Shown: in pieces, positions 35,150 through 43,722 of the stretch
Layout of the letters: each line of letters begins with the position of its first letter
Numbering within the stretch: position 1 is the stretch's first letter
Origin: an uncultured Rubrobacteraceae bacterium
Lineage (GTDB): Bacteria > Actinomycetota > Rubrobacteria > Rubrobacterales > Rubrobacteraceae
Assembly: GCA_902806105.1 (NCBI GenBank)
Contig: CADCVI010000042.1
Coordinates: 1 to 49,767 of the forward strand
Direction of reading: 5' to 3'
DNA: 49,767 nucleotides
Position numbers and translations under genes: made by a program
Notes under the pieces: generated by a model
What the model was told of the DNA's origin: nothing
Databases searched by the model: none
What the model saw: the letters and a program-made list of their open reading frames with translations, nothing else

Positions 35150-36046
35150 TCATTTGCTCCGGGCGAGGTAGACGCCAGCGAGGAGTATAACCGCGCCGAG
35201 GATCTTTTCGGGCCCGAAGCCCTCGCCGAGCAGCACGATGCCGGCAGAAACCCCGATGAGCGTGACGAGGTACTGGTAGACGAGCACCCGGTTGGCGCCG
35301 ACCCTGCGCACCCCCCTCTGCCACGCGGCGTACCCGAAAGCGGCGGAGAAGAGGAGCGAGTAGACCGCGGCCCCCCACACGCTCCCGTCGAGGGTCGCGA
35401 GGTTCGGCAGGTCCCCGACGGGGAGGAGCGCGGCGACCGGGAAGATAGCGAGCCCGCCCGCGAGCATCGGGTAGGCCGCGACGCTCAACGGCGGATAGCG
35501 ATCCAGGAGCGGGAGCGAGAGCATGGTGTAGCAGCCCCAGCAGATCGCCGCCCCGAGGACCAGAAGGTCCCCGAGGAGCGTCCCGACGTCGAAGGACAGG
35601 CCGCCCGAGACCACGAGCCCGACACCGAGCAGGGCCAGAGCGAGCCCCGCCACGCCCCTCGGGCGGGGACGTTCGAAGCCCAGGACGAAGCCGAGGAGCA
35701 TCCCCCAGATCGGGGCTGTCGAGAAGATCAGGGCTGAGTTCGCCGCGGTGGTGATACCGACGCCTGTAGCGAGCAACGGCTGCGCCGCGCCGACGCCGAC
35801 GGCCCCGAGGCCGAGCATGGGCAGCACGTCCTTGCGGCCGAAACTCATAGGCTCCAGGAGCCGCGCGAGCCCGACGAGCAGGAGGCCGGCGAGGGTGAAG
35901 CGCGTAGCCGCGAAAAGGAGCGGGGGAACGTCGGCGACGACGTACTTCACGGCGACGAAGTTTGTCCCGAAAAAGAAGACCGCGAGGAGCAGGGAGAGCT
36001 CGACGAGGAGGGAGGCGCGTCCGCCCCCCTCCCCCTTCTTCGTCAA
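35150..36046 (-). CDS. EamA-family (DMT) transporter
   Basis: 298 residues with ten hydrophobic segments in two EamA repeats. Typical signatures are FGTNFVAVKYVVADVPPLLFAATRFTLAGLLLVGLARL in the first half and ALFVLGG-like/GVYLARSK at the end. EamA proteins export amino acids or other small metabolites. The substrate cannot be inferred. It lies 25 bases downstream of the M42 peptidase gene on the same strand, so the two are probably co-transcribed and may handle peptide-derived amino acids. Confidence 0.9.
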   Translation of the reverse strand: MTKKGEGGGRASLLVELSLLLAVFFFGTNFVAVKYVVADVPPLLFAATRFTLAGLLLVGLARLLEPMSFGRKDVLPMLGLGAVGVGAAQPLLATGVGITTAANSALIFSTAPIWGMLLGFVLGFERPRPRGVAGLALALLGVGLVVSGGLSFDVGTLLGDLLVLGAAICWGCYTMLSLPLLDRYPPLSVAAYPMLAGGLAIFPVAALLPVGDLPNLATLDGSVWGAAVYSLLFSAAFGYAAWQRGVRRVGANRVLVYQYLVTLIGVSAGIVLLGEGFGPEKILGAVILLAGVYLARSK

Positions 36047-36071
36047 GCCCGGTTCGGCCCCAGGCGTCGCC

Positions 36072-37130
36072 TCAGCGGACGAAGTCCGTGCCCTTCTCGA
36101 CGCCCTTGATGTAGGCCGAGATCAGGCGGGCGCAGCCGTCGAGGTCGCCGAGGTCCACTACCTCGTTCGGCGAGTGCATGTAGCGGTTCGGCGCGGAGAT
36201 GAGCCCCGTGGCGATCCCGGCGCGCTGGAACTGTATCCCGTCGGCGTCGGTGCCCGTCGAACGCGAGTCGGCCTCCAGCGTGTACTCGATGCCCTCGGTC
36301 TCCGCGGCGGCGATAAGCCCCCCGGAGACGAGCGGGCTCAGGTTCGTGGCGCGCTTGATAACGGGGCCGGAGCCGAGCGCGTGGTCGCCGTGCTCGTTCT
36401 TTGAGACGCCGGGGGTGTCGGTGGCGTGGGTGACGTCGACGGCGATCGCCGCGTCCGGGTCGAGGCCGAAGGCGGCCCCGCGGGCACCGAACAGCCCGAT
36501 CTCCTCCTGCACGCTCGCCACGGCGACGACCTCCGCCGCGAGCCCGTCGGCCTCGGAGAGGAGCCTGAGGGCTTCGAGCACCACGAAGGCGCCCATCCTG
36601 TTGTCCAGGGACCGCGACGCTATGCGGTCGTTCGGGAGCTCCAGGACGGGCTGGTCGATGACGCCGACGTCCCCGACCCGGACCTTCCCCTTCGCCTCGT
36701 CGGCATCCTTGGCGCCGATGTCGATCCAGAGGCTCTTTATCTCGGAGACCTTCTTGCGCTCCTCGGGCTCCATGACGTGTATGGCCTTTTTGCCTATGAC
36801 GCCGGGGACCGGCCCGCCGTCGGTCTGCACGATGATGCGCTGCCCGACGAGGACCTGCGGGTCCCATCCGCCGATGCCGGTGAAGTGGAGCAGGCCGGAT
36901 TCGTCGATGTTGGTGACCATCAGGCCGATCTCGTCTATGTGCCCGGAGAGCATTATCGTCGGCGAGCCACCGGGGTTGAGCGTGGCGAAGGAGTTGCCCA
37001 TCCTGTCGCCACGCACCTCGGCGAACTTGCCGGCCTCCTCGCGCCAGACCGCCGCCGCGGCCCCCTCGTAGCCGCTCGGTCCCGGCGTGGAGAGCAGCTT
37101 CTTCAAAAACTCGTACGATTCGTCCCTCAT
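36072..37130 (-). CDS. M42-family aminopeptidase
   Basis: 352 residues from the ATG at 37130; the extra 13 codons upstream lack support. It matches the M42 (glutamyl aminopeptidase/CelM-like) layout: STPGPSGYEGAAA near the N-terminus, MLSGHIDEIGLMVTNI with the first metal ligands, LDNRMGAFVVLEAL, the catalytic Glu in SVQEEIGLFGARGA and the later DVTHATDTPGV and MHSPNEVVDLGDL. Such enzymes form large tetrahedral complexes and clip N-terminal residues from peptides with two metal ions. It is upstream of the EamA transporter. Confidence 0.92.
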   Translation of the reverse strand: MRDESYEFLKKLLSTPGPSGYEGAAAAVWREEAGKFAEVRGDRMGNSFATLNPGGSPTIMLSGHIDEIGLMVTNIDESGLLHFTGIGGWDPQVLVGQRIIVQTDGGPVPGVIGKKAIHVMEPEERKKVSEIKSLWIDIGAKDADEAKGKVRVGDVGVIDQPVLELPNDRIASRSLDNRMGAFVVLEALRLLSEADGLAAEVVAVASVQEEIGLFGARGAAFGLDPDAAIAVDVTHATDTPGVSKNEHGDHALGSGPVIKRATNLSPLVSGGLIAAAETEGIEYTLEADSRSTGTDADGIQFQRAGIATGLISAPNRYMHSPNEVVDLGDLDGCARLISAYIKGVEKGTDFVR

Positions 37131-37205
37131 GCGTTCCCTTCTACGTCCTTTTATCCACCGGGCTCCCATCCGGGAGCGGAGATGTCATCTCCTAGAGGAT
37201 ACCGC

Positions 37206-37904
37206 TCATCCCCCCATCCGTATCTCCAGACGGCCGCCGGGGCGTGGCCGCCGATCCCGGCCGACCACGCGGTAGGGCAACCCTACCCGGAAAGGCCCGT
37301 CGAACGGGTTGGGACGTACGCGGAGCGTCCGTTCGTCGACCCACGCGGGGACGTACTCTTCCCCGTCGAGCACGAACCCGTCCGGGTAGGGCGCGGGGTT
37401 CGAGGCCTCGCGTCCGGGCTCGTTGAGGCAGAGAAAGAGCGAGAGACCGTCGCAGAGCTTCAAGAGCCGCAGGTCGTGCTCCAGGGCTCCGGCCTCTTCG
37501 TCGGTGAGGCCCGCCTTCAAACTCCGCTGCCTGCGCTCCTCCGCCTCCCGGAACCTTGCCTCCGGCTCCTTCCGCGAGCCCTGCATCAGCGTGGCGTAGT
37601 GCATGCTGCAGAGGCACGCCGCGTAAGGGTCGCGCTCCTCCAGGAGGTCGAGCGCGGCCGCGAAGGCCCGGACCTTGGGCTCTGCGGGGTAATCCAGAAA
37701 GCTGTGCGGACGGCCGGTTTCGTCGTTCCACAGGACGTCCTCGTCCAGCCCCCGCCACCCCAGGTCATGCTGAGCGACGGCGTAGAGCGCCGAGGGAGAC
37801 GGCCGGGGCCCGCGTGCCCAGCGGCGAGCCATCTCACCAGCGGCCAGCCCGTGGTCGTGCTGCCCGATCAACAGGAACCCCTCACCAACCTCGCGCACTA
37901 TCAT
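37206..37904 (-). CDS. DUF3891-family protein
   Basis: 232 residues from ATG 37904 with GAGGGTGTG directly ahead; the 26 upstream codons are unsupported. It has the DUF3891 features: LIGQHDHGLAAGEMARRW near the start, QHDLGWRGLDED and a mid-chain CLCSMHYATLM. The His/Asp-rich helices resemble HD-type metal binding, but the family has no known function. Confidence 0.83.
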   Translation of the reverse strand: MIVREVGEGFLLIGQHDHGLAAGEMARRWARGPRPSPSALYAVAQHDLGWRGLDEDVLWNDETGRPHSFLDYPAEPKVRAFAAALDLLEERDPYAACLCSMHYATLMQGSRKEPEARFREAEERRQRSLKAGLTDEEAGALEHDLRLLKLCDGLSLFLCLNEPGREASNPAPYPDGFVLDGEEYVPAWVDERTLRVRPNPFDGPFRVGLPYRVVGRDRRPRPGGRLEIRMGG

Positions 37905-38087
37905 CACACCCTCCCCAGAGCCCTCCGGCCGATCGGCTCGCAAACCAGCCGGTATTTCAGCAGGAGAACCCGGCGCTCGCAACCGGGGAGCATGAACCGA
38001 GGCCCGTGCCGCAGAGGTAGGCCTTCCCTTTTGGCGCGATCAACGGGAGGGATAGAGCCCCGGCCAAACCGGGGTACCGACGAGCCC

Positions 38088-38630
38088 CTAGAGGACCGGC
38101 CGCCGATCGACCGCGAGGGGCGAGACGAGGCGCTCGTCCAACAAGAATGCATCCTGCGCATCCTCGGAGCCCTCCTCCGTTACGGTGACGAGAACGAGGG
38201 CGAAGCCGTCGGGGAACGCGCCTGCCCAGTCGTCCGCCAATTTCTCGGGGAGGCCGAGCCCGAGGAGCTGCTTTTCGAGACGTGGCCGCCGGTGGTAGGC
38301 GACGAGGCCAACGACGGAGGCGACGGTGAGGACGGCCTGCACGATGAGGCCGGTCCACAGGTGGACGACGCCCATGAGGAAGCTAACGGTCGAGGCGGAG
38401 AAGAAAGTGCTCGTGAACTCGAACCACTGCATGCGCGAGAGGCCGGTTTGTACGAGCCTCACCCGGGCCTCGGGGAGGAGGTTCCCGGCGAACTCGGCGT
38501 CCCGCCTCCGGGTGAGAACGAGGACGGACTCGGGTGCGAGATCCAGGTACGAGAGCCGTTCGCCGAGGCCGTTGAGCGCCCTGGCGTCCCTGGCGACCGC
38601 GCCTACCGTGTGGTATTTCGGGATGCTCAT
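38088..38630 (-). CDS. Membrane protein of unknown function
   Basis: 180 residues with AGAAAGGCG ahead of the ATG. Residues 1-70 form a soluble domain that recalls stress-protein (YflT-like) folds but is not a clear match. Two hydrophobic stretches follow at about 82-105 and 108-128 (TVSFLMGVVHLWTGLIVQAV, VASVVGLVAYH). An acidic soluble tail includes ALVLVTVTEEGSED. No function can be assigned. A 69-base gap separates it from the PAP2 gene upstream on the same strand. Confidence 0.7.
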   Translation of the reverse strand: MSIPKYHTVGAVARDARALNGLGERLSYLDLAPESVLVLTRRRDAEFAGNLLPEARVRLVQTGLSRMQWFEFTSTFFSASTVSFLMGVVHLWTGLIVQAVLTVASVVGLVAYHRRPRLEKQLLGLGLPEKLADDWAGAFPDGFALVLVTVTEEGSEDAQDAFLLDERLVSPLAVDRRPVL

Positions 38631-38699
38631 GACGCCTTTCTACCGCAAACGCGGGACACGGCCCGTAAGCCCCTTCACCCGCGAGCTGTCACGCCCCTA

Positions 38700-39236
38700 C
38701 TAGAGCAAGGCGAGGAGCGGGACGGCGACCAGCGCCCCGATGAGCGCGCCGGCGAGCACGTCGAAGGGGTAGTGGACGCCGAGGTAGACGCGAGAGAGGG
38801 CGACGAGGAGCCCGGAGACGAGAAACGCCGGGGCGAGGGACGGGTAGATGACGGAGAGGGTCAGGGCGCCGGCGGCGGCGGTCGCCGAGTGGCCCGAGGG
38901 GAACGAGCTGGAGGATGGCGTCTTGATCAGGGGGGCCACCTCCGTATCCCACAGGAACGGACGAGTCCTGTTGAAAAAGTGCTTGGTCCCCTCGGCGACG
39001 AGCCAGGAACCGGCGACCGCACCCCAGGGGATGGCGATGTTCAGGGGCTCCAGACCGCTAAGAACGAAGGCGAAGAACGCGATGGCGCCCCACATGGCCC
39101 CGGCGCTACCGGCGACCGTAAAGGCCCTCATGACGCCGTTGAACGGCTCCCACTTCATACCAAAGACCCTCCGGAACAGCGCCCGGTCCAGGTCTCGAAC
39201 CTTGACAACCATGCTCTTCAAAACTCGATGCTCCAT
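38700..39236 (-). CDS. PAP2-family phosphatase
   Basis: 178 residues with about five membrane helices. The three-part catalytic motif is complete: KHFFNRTRP (K-x6-RP), SFPSGHSATA (PSGH with the first His) and SRVYLGVHYPFDVL (SR-x5-H). Such enzymes remove phosphate from membrane lipids, for example undecaprenyl pyrophosphate recycling for cell-wall synthesis; the exact substrate is unknown. ATG 39236 is used, but ATG 39212 (MVVKVRDLD) is a plausible shorter start. Confidence 0.9.
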   Translation of the reverse strand: MEHRVLKSMVVKVRDLDRALFRRVFGMKWEPFNGVMRAFTVAGSAGAMWGAIAFFAFVLSGLEPLNIAIPWGAVAGSWLVAEGTKHFFNRTRPFLWDTEVAPLIKTPSSSSFPSGHSATAAAGALTLSVIYPSLAPAFLVSGLLVALSRVYLGVHYPFDVLAGALIGALVAVPLLALL

Positions 39237-39400
39237 CGCTTGCGAACCCAGATACGCCCGGAAGGGCCGCGACGCGGCCGATCGACGGAGTATTTTATAC
39301 CCTCTTCCCGTCTTCGCCAGGGAGGGACGGCGTCCACGCTACCTTCGCCCCTCGTCAAGTAGAATGATCCCGCAAAGTACGCATCTTCGAAAGGAACGGC

Positions 39401-39661
39401 ATGGACCGTGAGATAGTGAAGAGGATAGTGGACGAGGCCCGCGGCGACGAGTCGAACCTCGTTGTGTGGGACAAGAGGGACACGTTCACCGTGGAGCCCA
39501 AGGCCGAGGTCTCCGTCGAGGACGAGTACCTCAAGGTGACGATGGACGAGGGCAAGGCCACCGTATACGTCGAGTACGATGCCATCTACAAGCTCGTCGT
39601 CGAGAAGGACCGCTCCTCCCGGCCCGGCACCCGCGCGGGCTTCGGAGCCGTAAGAAGCTAG
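39401..39661 (+). CDS. 86-aa acidic hypothetical protein
   Basis: ATG 39401 has AAAGGAAC upstream and a TAGAAT box at 39360-39365. The product is highly charged. A helix (MDREIVKRIVDEARGD) is followed by alternating strands (NLVVWDKRDTFTVEP, AEVSVEDEYLKVTMDEG, ATVYVEYDAIYKLVVE). No family is recognised. The codon pattern is typical of the surrounding genes, so it is probably real. Confidence 0.7.
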   Translation: MDREIVKRIVDEARGDESNLVVWDKRDTFTVEPKAEVSVEDEYLKVTMDEGKATVYVEYDAIYKLVVEKDRSSRPGTRAGFGAVRS

Positions 39662-39769
39662 CTCTCCGCTACCACCTCCGGCGGATTCTGTACGCCGGCC
39701 CCCGGGAACTCGAAGCAACGCTCAGGAGATGCGGAGTGTCCGCAAGATCCATAAGGGGCACCGCGCCTT

Positions 39770-39817
39770 GTAGGAAGAGAGGCCGTAGATACCGACGTCT
39801 ACGGCCTCTCTTCCTAC
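39770..39817. terminator. Perfect 20-bp hairpin between convergent genes
   Basis: The 20 bases at 39770-39789 are an exact reverse complement of 39798-39817, with an 8-base loop (TACCGACG). It lies between the stop of the 86-aa gene and the end of rpiA, so it probably terminates both. There is no T-run; the length and perfection are unusual. Confidence 0.65.
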
Positions 39818-39828
39818 GGGTTGGCAGG

Positions 39829-40527
39829 CTAGGAAGCCTCCACGACCTCCGTCCCGTCGGGGCGGGCCACGACGGCGGAGAAGACCAGGCCGACAAAGAG
39901 GCCGGTTTCGAGGGCGCCGGGGATTCGTCTTATCTCCGTCTCCAGGGCGCCCGGGTCCCGGATGCCATCCGGGAAGAGACAGTCTACGGTGTAGTGGTTG
40001 CCGTCTGTCCTGTACGGCTGGTCTCCGGTGCCCTGGCCTTGCAGCCTCAGGGTCGGCTCGCACCCCAGGGAGGCGAGGGCAGAGAAGGTAGCCTCGTAGC
40101 CGAACGGCTCCACCTCGACCGGGAGCGGCACCGTGCCCAGGGCGTCGACCGCCTTCGAGGCGTCGGCTATCACCACCAGGCCCCGGGAGCTCGCGTGGGC
40201 CACTATCTTCTCCCTCAACAGCGCCCCGCCGAGCCCCTTGATGAGGGAGAGGTCCGGGGAGATCTCGTCCGCCCCGTCGATGGTCAGGGCGGGCCGCGCC
40301 TGTGCGAGCGTTACCACCGGTATCCCGGCCTCGAAGGCCAGGGCCGCCGTCCGGTCCGAGGTCGGGATGCCCCGGATGCCTCGCAGGTCGCCCGATGAGA
40401 TCAACTCTCCGATCCTGCGTACCGCGTGGGAAGCGGTCGAGCCCGTCCCGAGCCCGACCACGGTGCCGCTCTCTACGTACCGCTCGACCGCCAGCTCGGC
40501 GGCGGCGCGCTTCAGGTCCTCAGACAA
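39829..40527 (-). CDS. rpiA: Ribose-5-phosphate isomerase A
   Basis: 232 residues. Signatures of the RpiA family are present: VGLGTGSTASHAVRRIGE (phosphate loop), TIDGADEISPDLSLIKGLGGALLREKI (acidic catalytic region with the Lys-Gly loop) and VVIADASKAVDALG. It interconverts ribose-5-phosphate and ribulose-5-phosphate in the pentose phosphate pathway. It is followed on the plus side by the perfect hairpin and preceded by the cold-shock gene, 27 bases upstream on the same strand. Confidence 0.95.
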   Translation of the reverse strand: MSEDLKRAAAELAVERYVESGTVVGLGTGSTASHAVRRIGELISSGDLRGIRGIPTSDRTAALAFEAGIPVVTLAQARPALTIDGADEISPDLSLIKGLGGALLREKIVAHASSRGLVVIADASKAVDALGTVPLPVEVEPFGYEATFSALASLGCEPTLRLQGQGTGDQPYRTDGNHYTVDCLFPDGIRDPGALETEIRRIPGALETGLFVGLVFSAVVARPDGTEVVEAS

Positions 40528-40554
40528 GGGGTTGCCTCTCCGGGTATGGGCCGC

Positions 40555-40764
40555 CTACCGACCGATGACTTCTACCCTGGAAGCCTGCTTGCCGCGCTTC
40601 CCCTCGATGACCTCGAACTCGACCTCGGCGCCCTCTTCGAGCGTACGGAAACCCTCTCCGACCACCTCAGAGTAGTGGACGAAGAGGTCGTCGCCCCCGG
40701 CCTCCGGCGTGACGAAACCGTAACCCTTCTCATCGGAGAACCACTTGACTGTACCGCGTACCAC
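40555..40764 (-). CDS. Cold-shock domain protein
   Basis: 69 residues from a GTG start with GGAGG ten bases upstream; the longer frame to 40881 has no similarity to the family. The single cold-shock domain has [15 protein letters not shown] (RNP1) and DLFVHYS (RNP2). It binds single-stranded RNA/DNA and acts as an RNA chaperone. The spacing to rpiA is short enough for co-transcription. Confidence 0.93.
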   Translation of the reverse strand: MVRGTVKWFSDEKGYGFVTPEAGGDDLFVHYSEVVGEGFRTLEEGAEVEFEVIEGKRGKQASRVEVIGR

Positions 40765-40906
40765 GAGACATCTACCTCCGGCTCGGCTGCTCGAGAGGAC
40801 CGAGGATAAAACGGCCCCCGAGAGGTTGTCGACTCCCGCCGCTCCTTCCCTTACCGGGGCGGCTCGGCGGGACTCTAGCACCGCCCCCGTACAGGAGCAA
40901 CCCTAC

Positions 40907-42079
40907 TTACTGGGGCGGCTGTACCCCGAGTCGCACCGTAACCTCGCGCGGCCCCTCGCCGGGCGTGACGACGGTGAGCGGCAGATCGTCCCCCGGCTTG
41001 AGGGAGTTCACTACCGCTATTACGTCGTCCGGCATCGAGACGGGCTCGCCCCTGACCTCCGTGATGACGTCCCCGATCGGAACCGGCAGCCCGGCTATGT
41101 CCTCCTCGCGGCCCTCGCCGCCCTTTAGACCTGCCTCATCGGCGGGACCGCCGCTGGTCGTCCGGCTGATGATCGCCCCGTTCTCGGGGAGACCGAACTC
41201 GTCCGAGAGCCTCGCGGCGTCCTGCCCGGAGTAGGCCGCAAGCTCCCCTATCCCGACCTGGAACATGCTCACGCCTATAAAGCCGTGCTCGACGCTTCCG
41301 TCTTCTATAAGCTGCTCGACCACGCCCTTGACCGTGTTGATGGGAACCGCGAAGCCGACGCCCTGGAAGCCCCCGGTCTCCGAGAAGATCTGGGAGTTCA
41401 CCCCTATCACCGTGCCGCGAGCGTCGAGCAGAGGGCCGCCGGAGTTGCCGGGGTTGATCGCGGCGTCCGTCTGGACGGCGCCGTTGATGGTGTAGTTGTT
41501 CGGCGCCTTGATGGGACGGCCCACCCCGCTCACGATCCCGGTCGTGACGCTGATGCCCACGTTGAGCGGATTGCCGATGGCGATGACCGGGTCCCCGACC
41601 CCGAGAGCCTCGGAATCCCCGAAGGTGAGCGGCTTCAAAGTCTCCTTCGGCGCGTCGACCTGCAAGACGGCGACGTCGGTCGACGGATCGTCCCCGACCA
41701 CCCGCGCCTCTTCCCTGGCCCCGCTCGCGAAGACAACCGACACGCTGTCGGCGCCGTCCACGACGTGCTGGTTCGTGACGATGTGGCCCTGCTCGTCGAT
41801 CACGAACCCCGAGCCGCCGCCCGGCCCGACCTCACGGGAGGCCACCTCGACCGTGACCACGCCGGGACCGTCCTGATTGTAGACGTCGCGCACCGAAGGG
41901 CCCTCCGCGCTACCGGGATCCACGCTCCCCGTCGGGGTCGCCCCGCCCCGCGCCTCGGTGATCGTCACGTCCCCGGAACCTCCACCGTCTATGTTCGATA
42001 CCCCGAGGTAGACAAGGACCGTGGCTATAAGCCCGCCGATGATCGCCGAGACGACCGCTGTAAACGCCGTTTTCAGAAT
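40907..42079 (-). CDS. Membrane-anchored HtrA-type serine protease with PDZ, non-canonical start
   Basis: Up to 390 residues. The protease triad is in TNQHVVDG (His), STDVAVLQ (Asp) and NPGNSGGPL (Ser); a PDZ domain with an insertion follows (FIGVSMFQ, then IGDVITEVRGEPV). The first ATG/GTG/TTG codon is GTG 41968, but the same frame upstream encodes a membrane helix (AVVSAIIGGLIATVLVYLGV), as expected for this family. The only codons with good RBS spacing are ATT 42079 or CTG 42076, after GGAGGGG at 42089-42083. I use ATT; a base error is also possible. The frame is shared with the upstream kinase gene, separated only by its TAG stop. The domain would act outside the cell. Confidence 0.82.
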   Translation of the reverse strand: MLKTAFTAVVSAIIGGLIATVLVYLGVSNIDGGGSGDVTITEARGGATPTGSVDPGSAEGPSVRDVYNQDGPGVVTVEVASREVGPGGGSGFVIDEQGHIVTNQHVVDGADSVSVVFASGAREEARVVGDDPSTDVAVLQVDAPKETLKPLTFGDSEALGVGDPVIAIGNPLNVGISVTTGIVSGVGRPIKAPNNYTINGAVQTDAAINPGNSGGPLLDARGTVIGVNSQIFSETGGFQGVGFAVPINTVKGVVEQLIEDGSVEHGFIGVSMFQVGIGELAAYSGQDAARLSDEFGLPENGAIISRTTSGGPADEAGLKGGEGREEDIAGLPVPIGDVITEVRGEPVSMPDDVIAVVNSLKPGDDLPLTVVTPGEGPREVTVRLGVQPPQ

Positions 42080-42109
42080 GAACCCCTCCGTAGCCTGATC
42101 AAAGAGATT

Positions 42110-43696
42110 CTATAGTAGCTCGGTTTCCAACAAGGTAATGTCATCCAGCTTCCACTCGCCGCCCTCGTTGACGAGCGTCCAGGACGCTGAGTTGCGCTCC
42201 GTGCGGTCCGTGTGAGTCGCTATGGTGGTCCCCGTTACCGTGGCGGTGTCGCCCTCGACCTGTGCCGTTGGCCCCTCCTCGAACGTGAGGCTCTGCAGGC
42301 TCTCGAACTGGGCGCTCCACGCCGGCTGCGTCGGAGCCGTCTCCTGGCGGAAGCGCTGCGAGAGCAAGGCGTAGGACGCGTCGTAATCGGCAGAGACCGC
42401 GGTATCGTACACCCGCTGCACCGTCTGCCCGGCGGCCTCCTGCGTGAGGCCGTTCTCCTCGCCCGCGTTGCCGCCCTGCGCATCGTCCGGGGGGGGATTT
42501 TGTTGCTGCTGTTCTCGCGCCGAATCCTGCGGCGGCTCTTGTTGCTCCTGAGCTTCGGGCTCGGCCGCGGCTTCCGGGTTCTCGGCGGGGGGTTCCTGCT
42601 CCTCGTCTACCGCAGCGGGTTGAGCCTGCTCGTCGTTCGGCTGCGGGTTTGAAGCCGTACTCGGGTCTTCGCCGATCCCGAGAGCCGAATAAAGGGCGAT
42701 GCCCAGCAGGACCAGGAGCACCGCCGCAAGGCCGAGTAGGAGCGGCCCGCGCCCCTGGCGCTGCCTCCGGGGGGCCGGGGCCGCCGTGGGGGCCGGGCGA
42801 GGAGCCTGGCGGGTGGGGCGGGGCTCCTCCTCCTGAACCGGGGGAGGCGGGGCTATCGCCTGTTCGTAGACCCGGCTTGCTTCCTCCCGGAGCCTGTCGT
42901 GGACCTCCCTGGCGGTCGGACGGAGCTCGGGGTCCTTGGAGAGGCAGTCGAGGATGAGGGCTTCGAGCTCCCCGCCCACCCCGACGCCGTCCTTTTGGGG
43001 CGGGACCGGGGGCTGATGGATGTGCTGGCCGGCGACCTCCATCGGGGTGCCGAGGAACGGGACGTTCCCCGCCGCCGCCTGGTAGAGCGTCACGCCAAGG
43101 GAGTAGACGTCGCTCTTCGGGGTGACCTTCTGGCCCTGGAGCTGCTCCGGGGCGGAGTAGAGGGCGGTGCCGAGGTAGGAGCCGGTCTTGGTGGCCTGCG
43201 AGGTGGTGGCGTCCAGGGCTCTGGCGATCCCGAAGTCCGTGAGCTTGGGCTCGCCGTAGGCGTCGATGAGGACGTTGTGGGGCTTCACGTCGCGGTGGAT
43301 GACGCCGCGCTCGTGGGCGTGGGCGAGTCCCGCCGCGGCCCCCGCCCCGAGGCGCGCGAGGTCTTCGTCCCGGAGGCTCCCCTGTTTATCGATCAGGTCC
43401 TTCAGGTCGCCGCCGGGGACGTACTCCATGACGATGTACGAGACCTTTTTGCCGTCTAGCTCTGCCTCGCCCGCGTCGAAGACCTGGACGATGTTGGGGT
43501 GGGAGAGCCTGGCGGCGGTGCGCCCCTCGCGCCGGAAGCGCGAGCCGATGTCCGTCTCGTCGTGGCCGGGGTTGAGGACCTTGATCGCGACGGGGCGGTC
43601 GAGGACGCTGTCGCGGCCCAGAAAGACGCGCGCCATGCCGCCGGAGCCGATCTCGCGCTCCAGGACGAACCTGTCCCCGAGGAGCATCCCGTTCAT
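42110..43696 (-). CDS. Membrane Ser/Thr protein kinase with extracellular domain
   Basis: 528 residues. The kinase domain (about 8-270) has GSGGMARVF, VAIKVLN with the ATP Lys39, HRDVKPHNVLID and DFG motifs. A Pro-rich linker precedes one membrane helix near residue 320 (LLLGLAAVLLVLLGIALY). The external part begins with about 90 residues rich in Glu, Gln and Pro and ends in a compact domain like an NTF2 fold (YALLSQRFRQET, GEWKLDDITLLE). There are no PASTA repeats, so it probably does not sense muropeptides in the usual way. The HtrA-type protease follows 30 bases on. Confidence 0.92.
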   Translation of the reverse strand: MNGMLLGDRFVLEREIGSGGMARVFLGRDSVLDRPVAIKVLNPGHDETDIGSRFRREGRTAARLSHPNIVQVFDAGEAELDGKKVSYIVMEYVPGGDLKDLIDKQGSLRDEDLARLGAGAAAGLAHAHERGVIHRDVKPHNVLIDAYGEPKLTDFGIARALDATTSQATKTGSYLGTALYSAPEQLQGQKVTPKSDVYSLGVTLYQAAAGNVPFLGTPMEVAGQHIHQPPVPPQKDGVGVGGELEALILDCLSKDPELRPTAREVHDRLREEASRVYEQAIAPPPPVQEEEPRPTRQAPRPAPTAAPAPRRQRQGRGPLLLGLAAVLLVLLGIALYSALGIGEDPSTASNPQPNDEQAQPAAVDEEQEPPAENPEAAAEPEAQEQQEPPQDSAREQQQQNPPPDDAQGGNAGEENGLTQEAAGQTVQRVYDTAVSADYDASYALLSQRFRQETAPTQPAWSAQFESLQSLTFEEGPTAQVEGDTATVTGTTIATHTDRTERNSASWTLVNEGGEWKLDDITLLETELL

Positions 43697-43722
43697 GCCG
43701 GACCGACGCGCCCCGTCCGTGG

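Noticed and set aside
36426..39362. 978-codon plus-strand open frame
   Set aside because: It covers five minus-strand genes with clear domains and has the composition of an antisense shadow.
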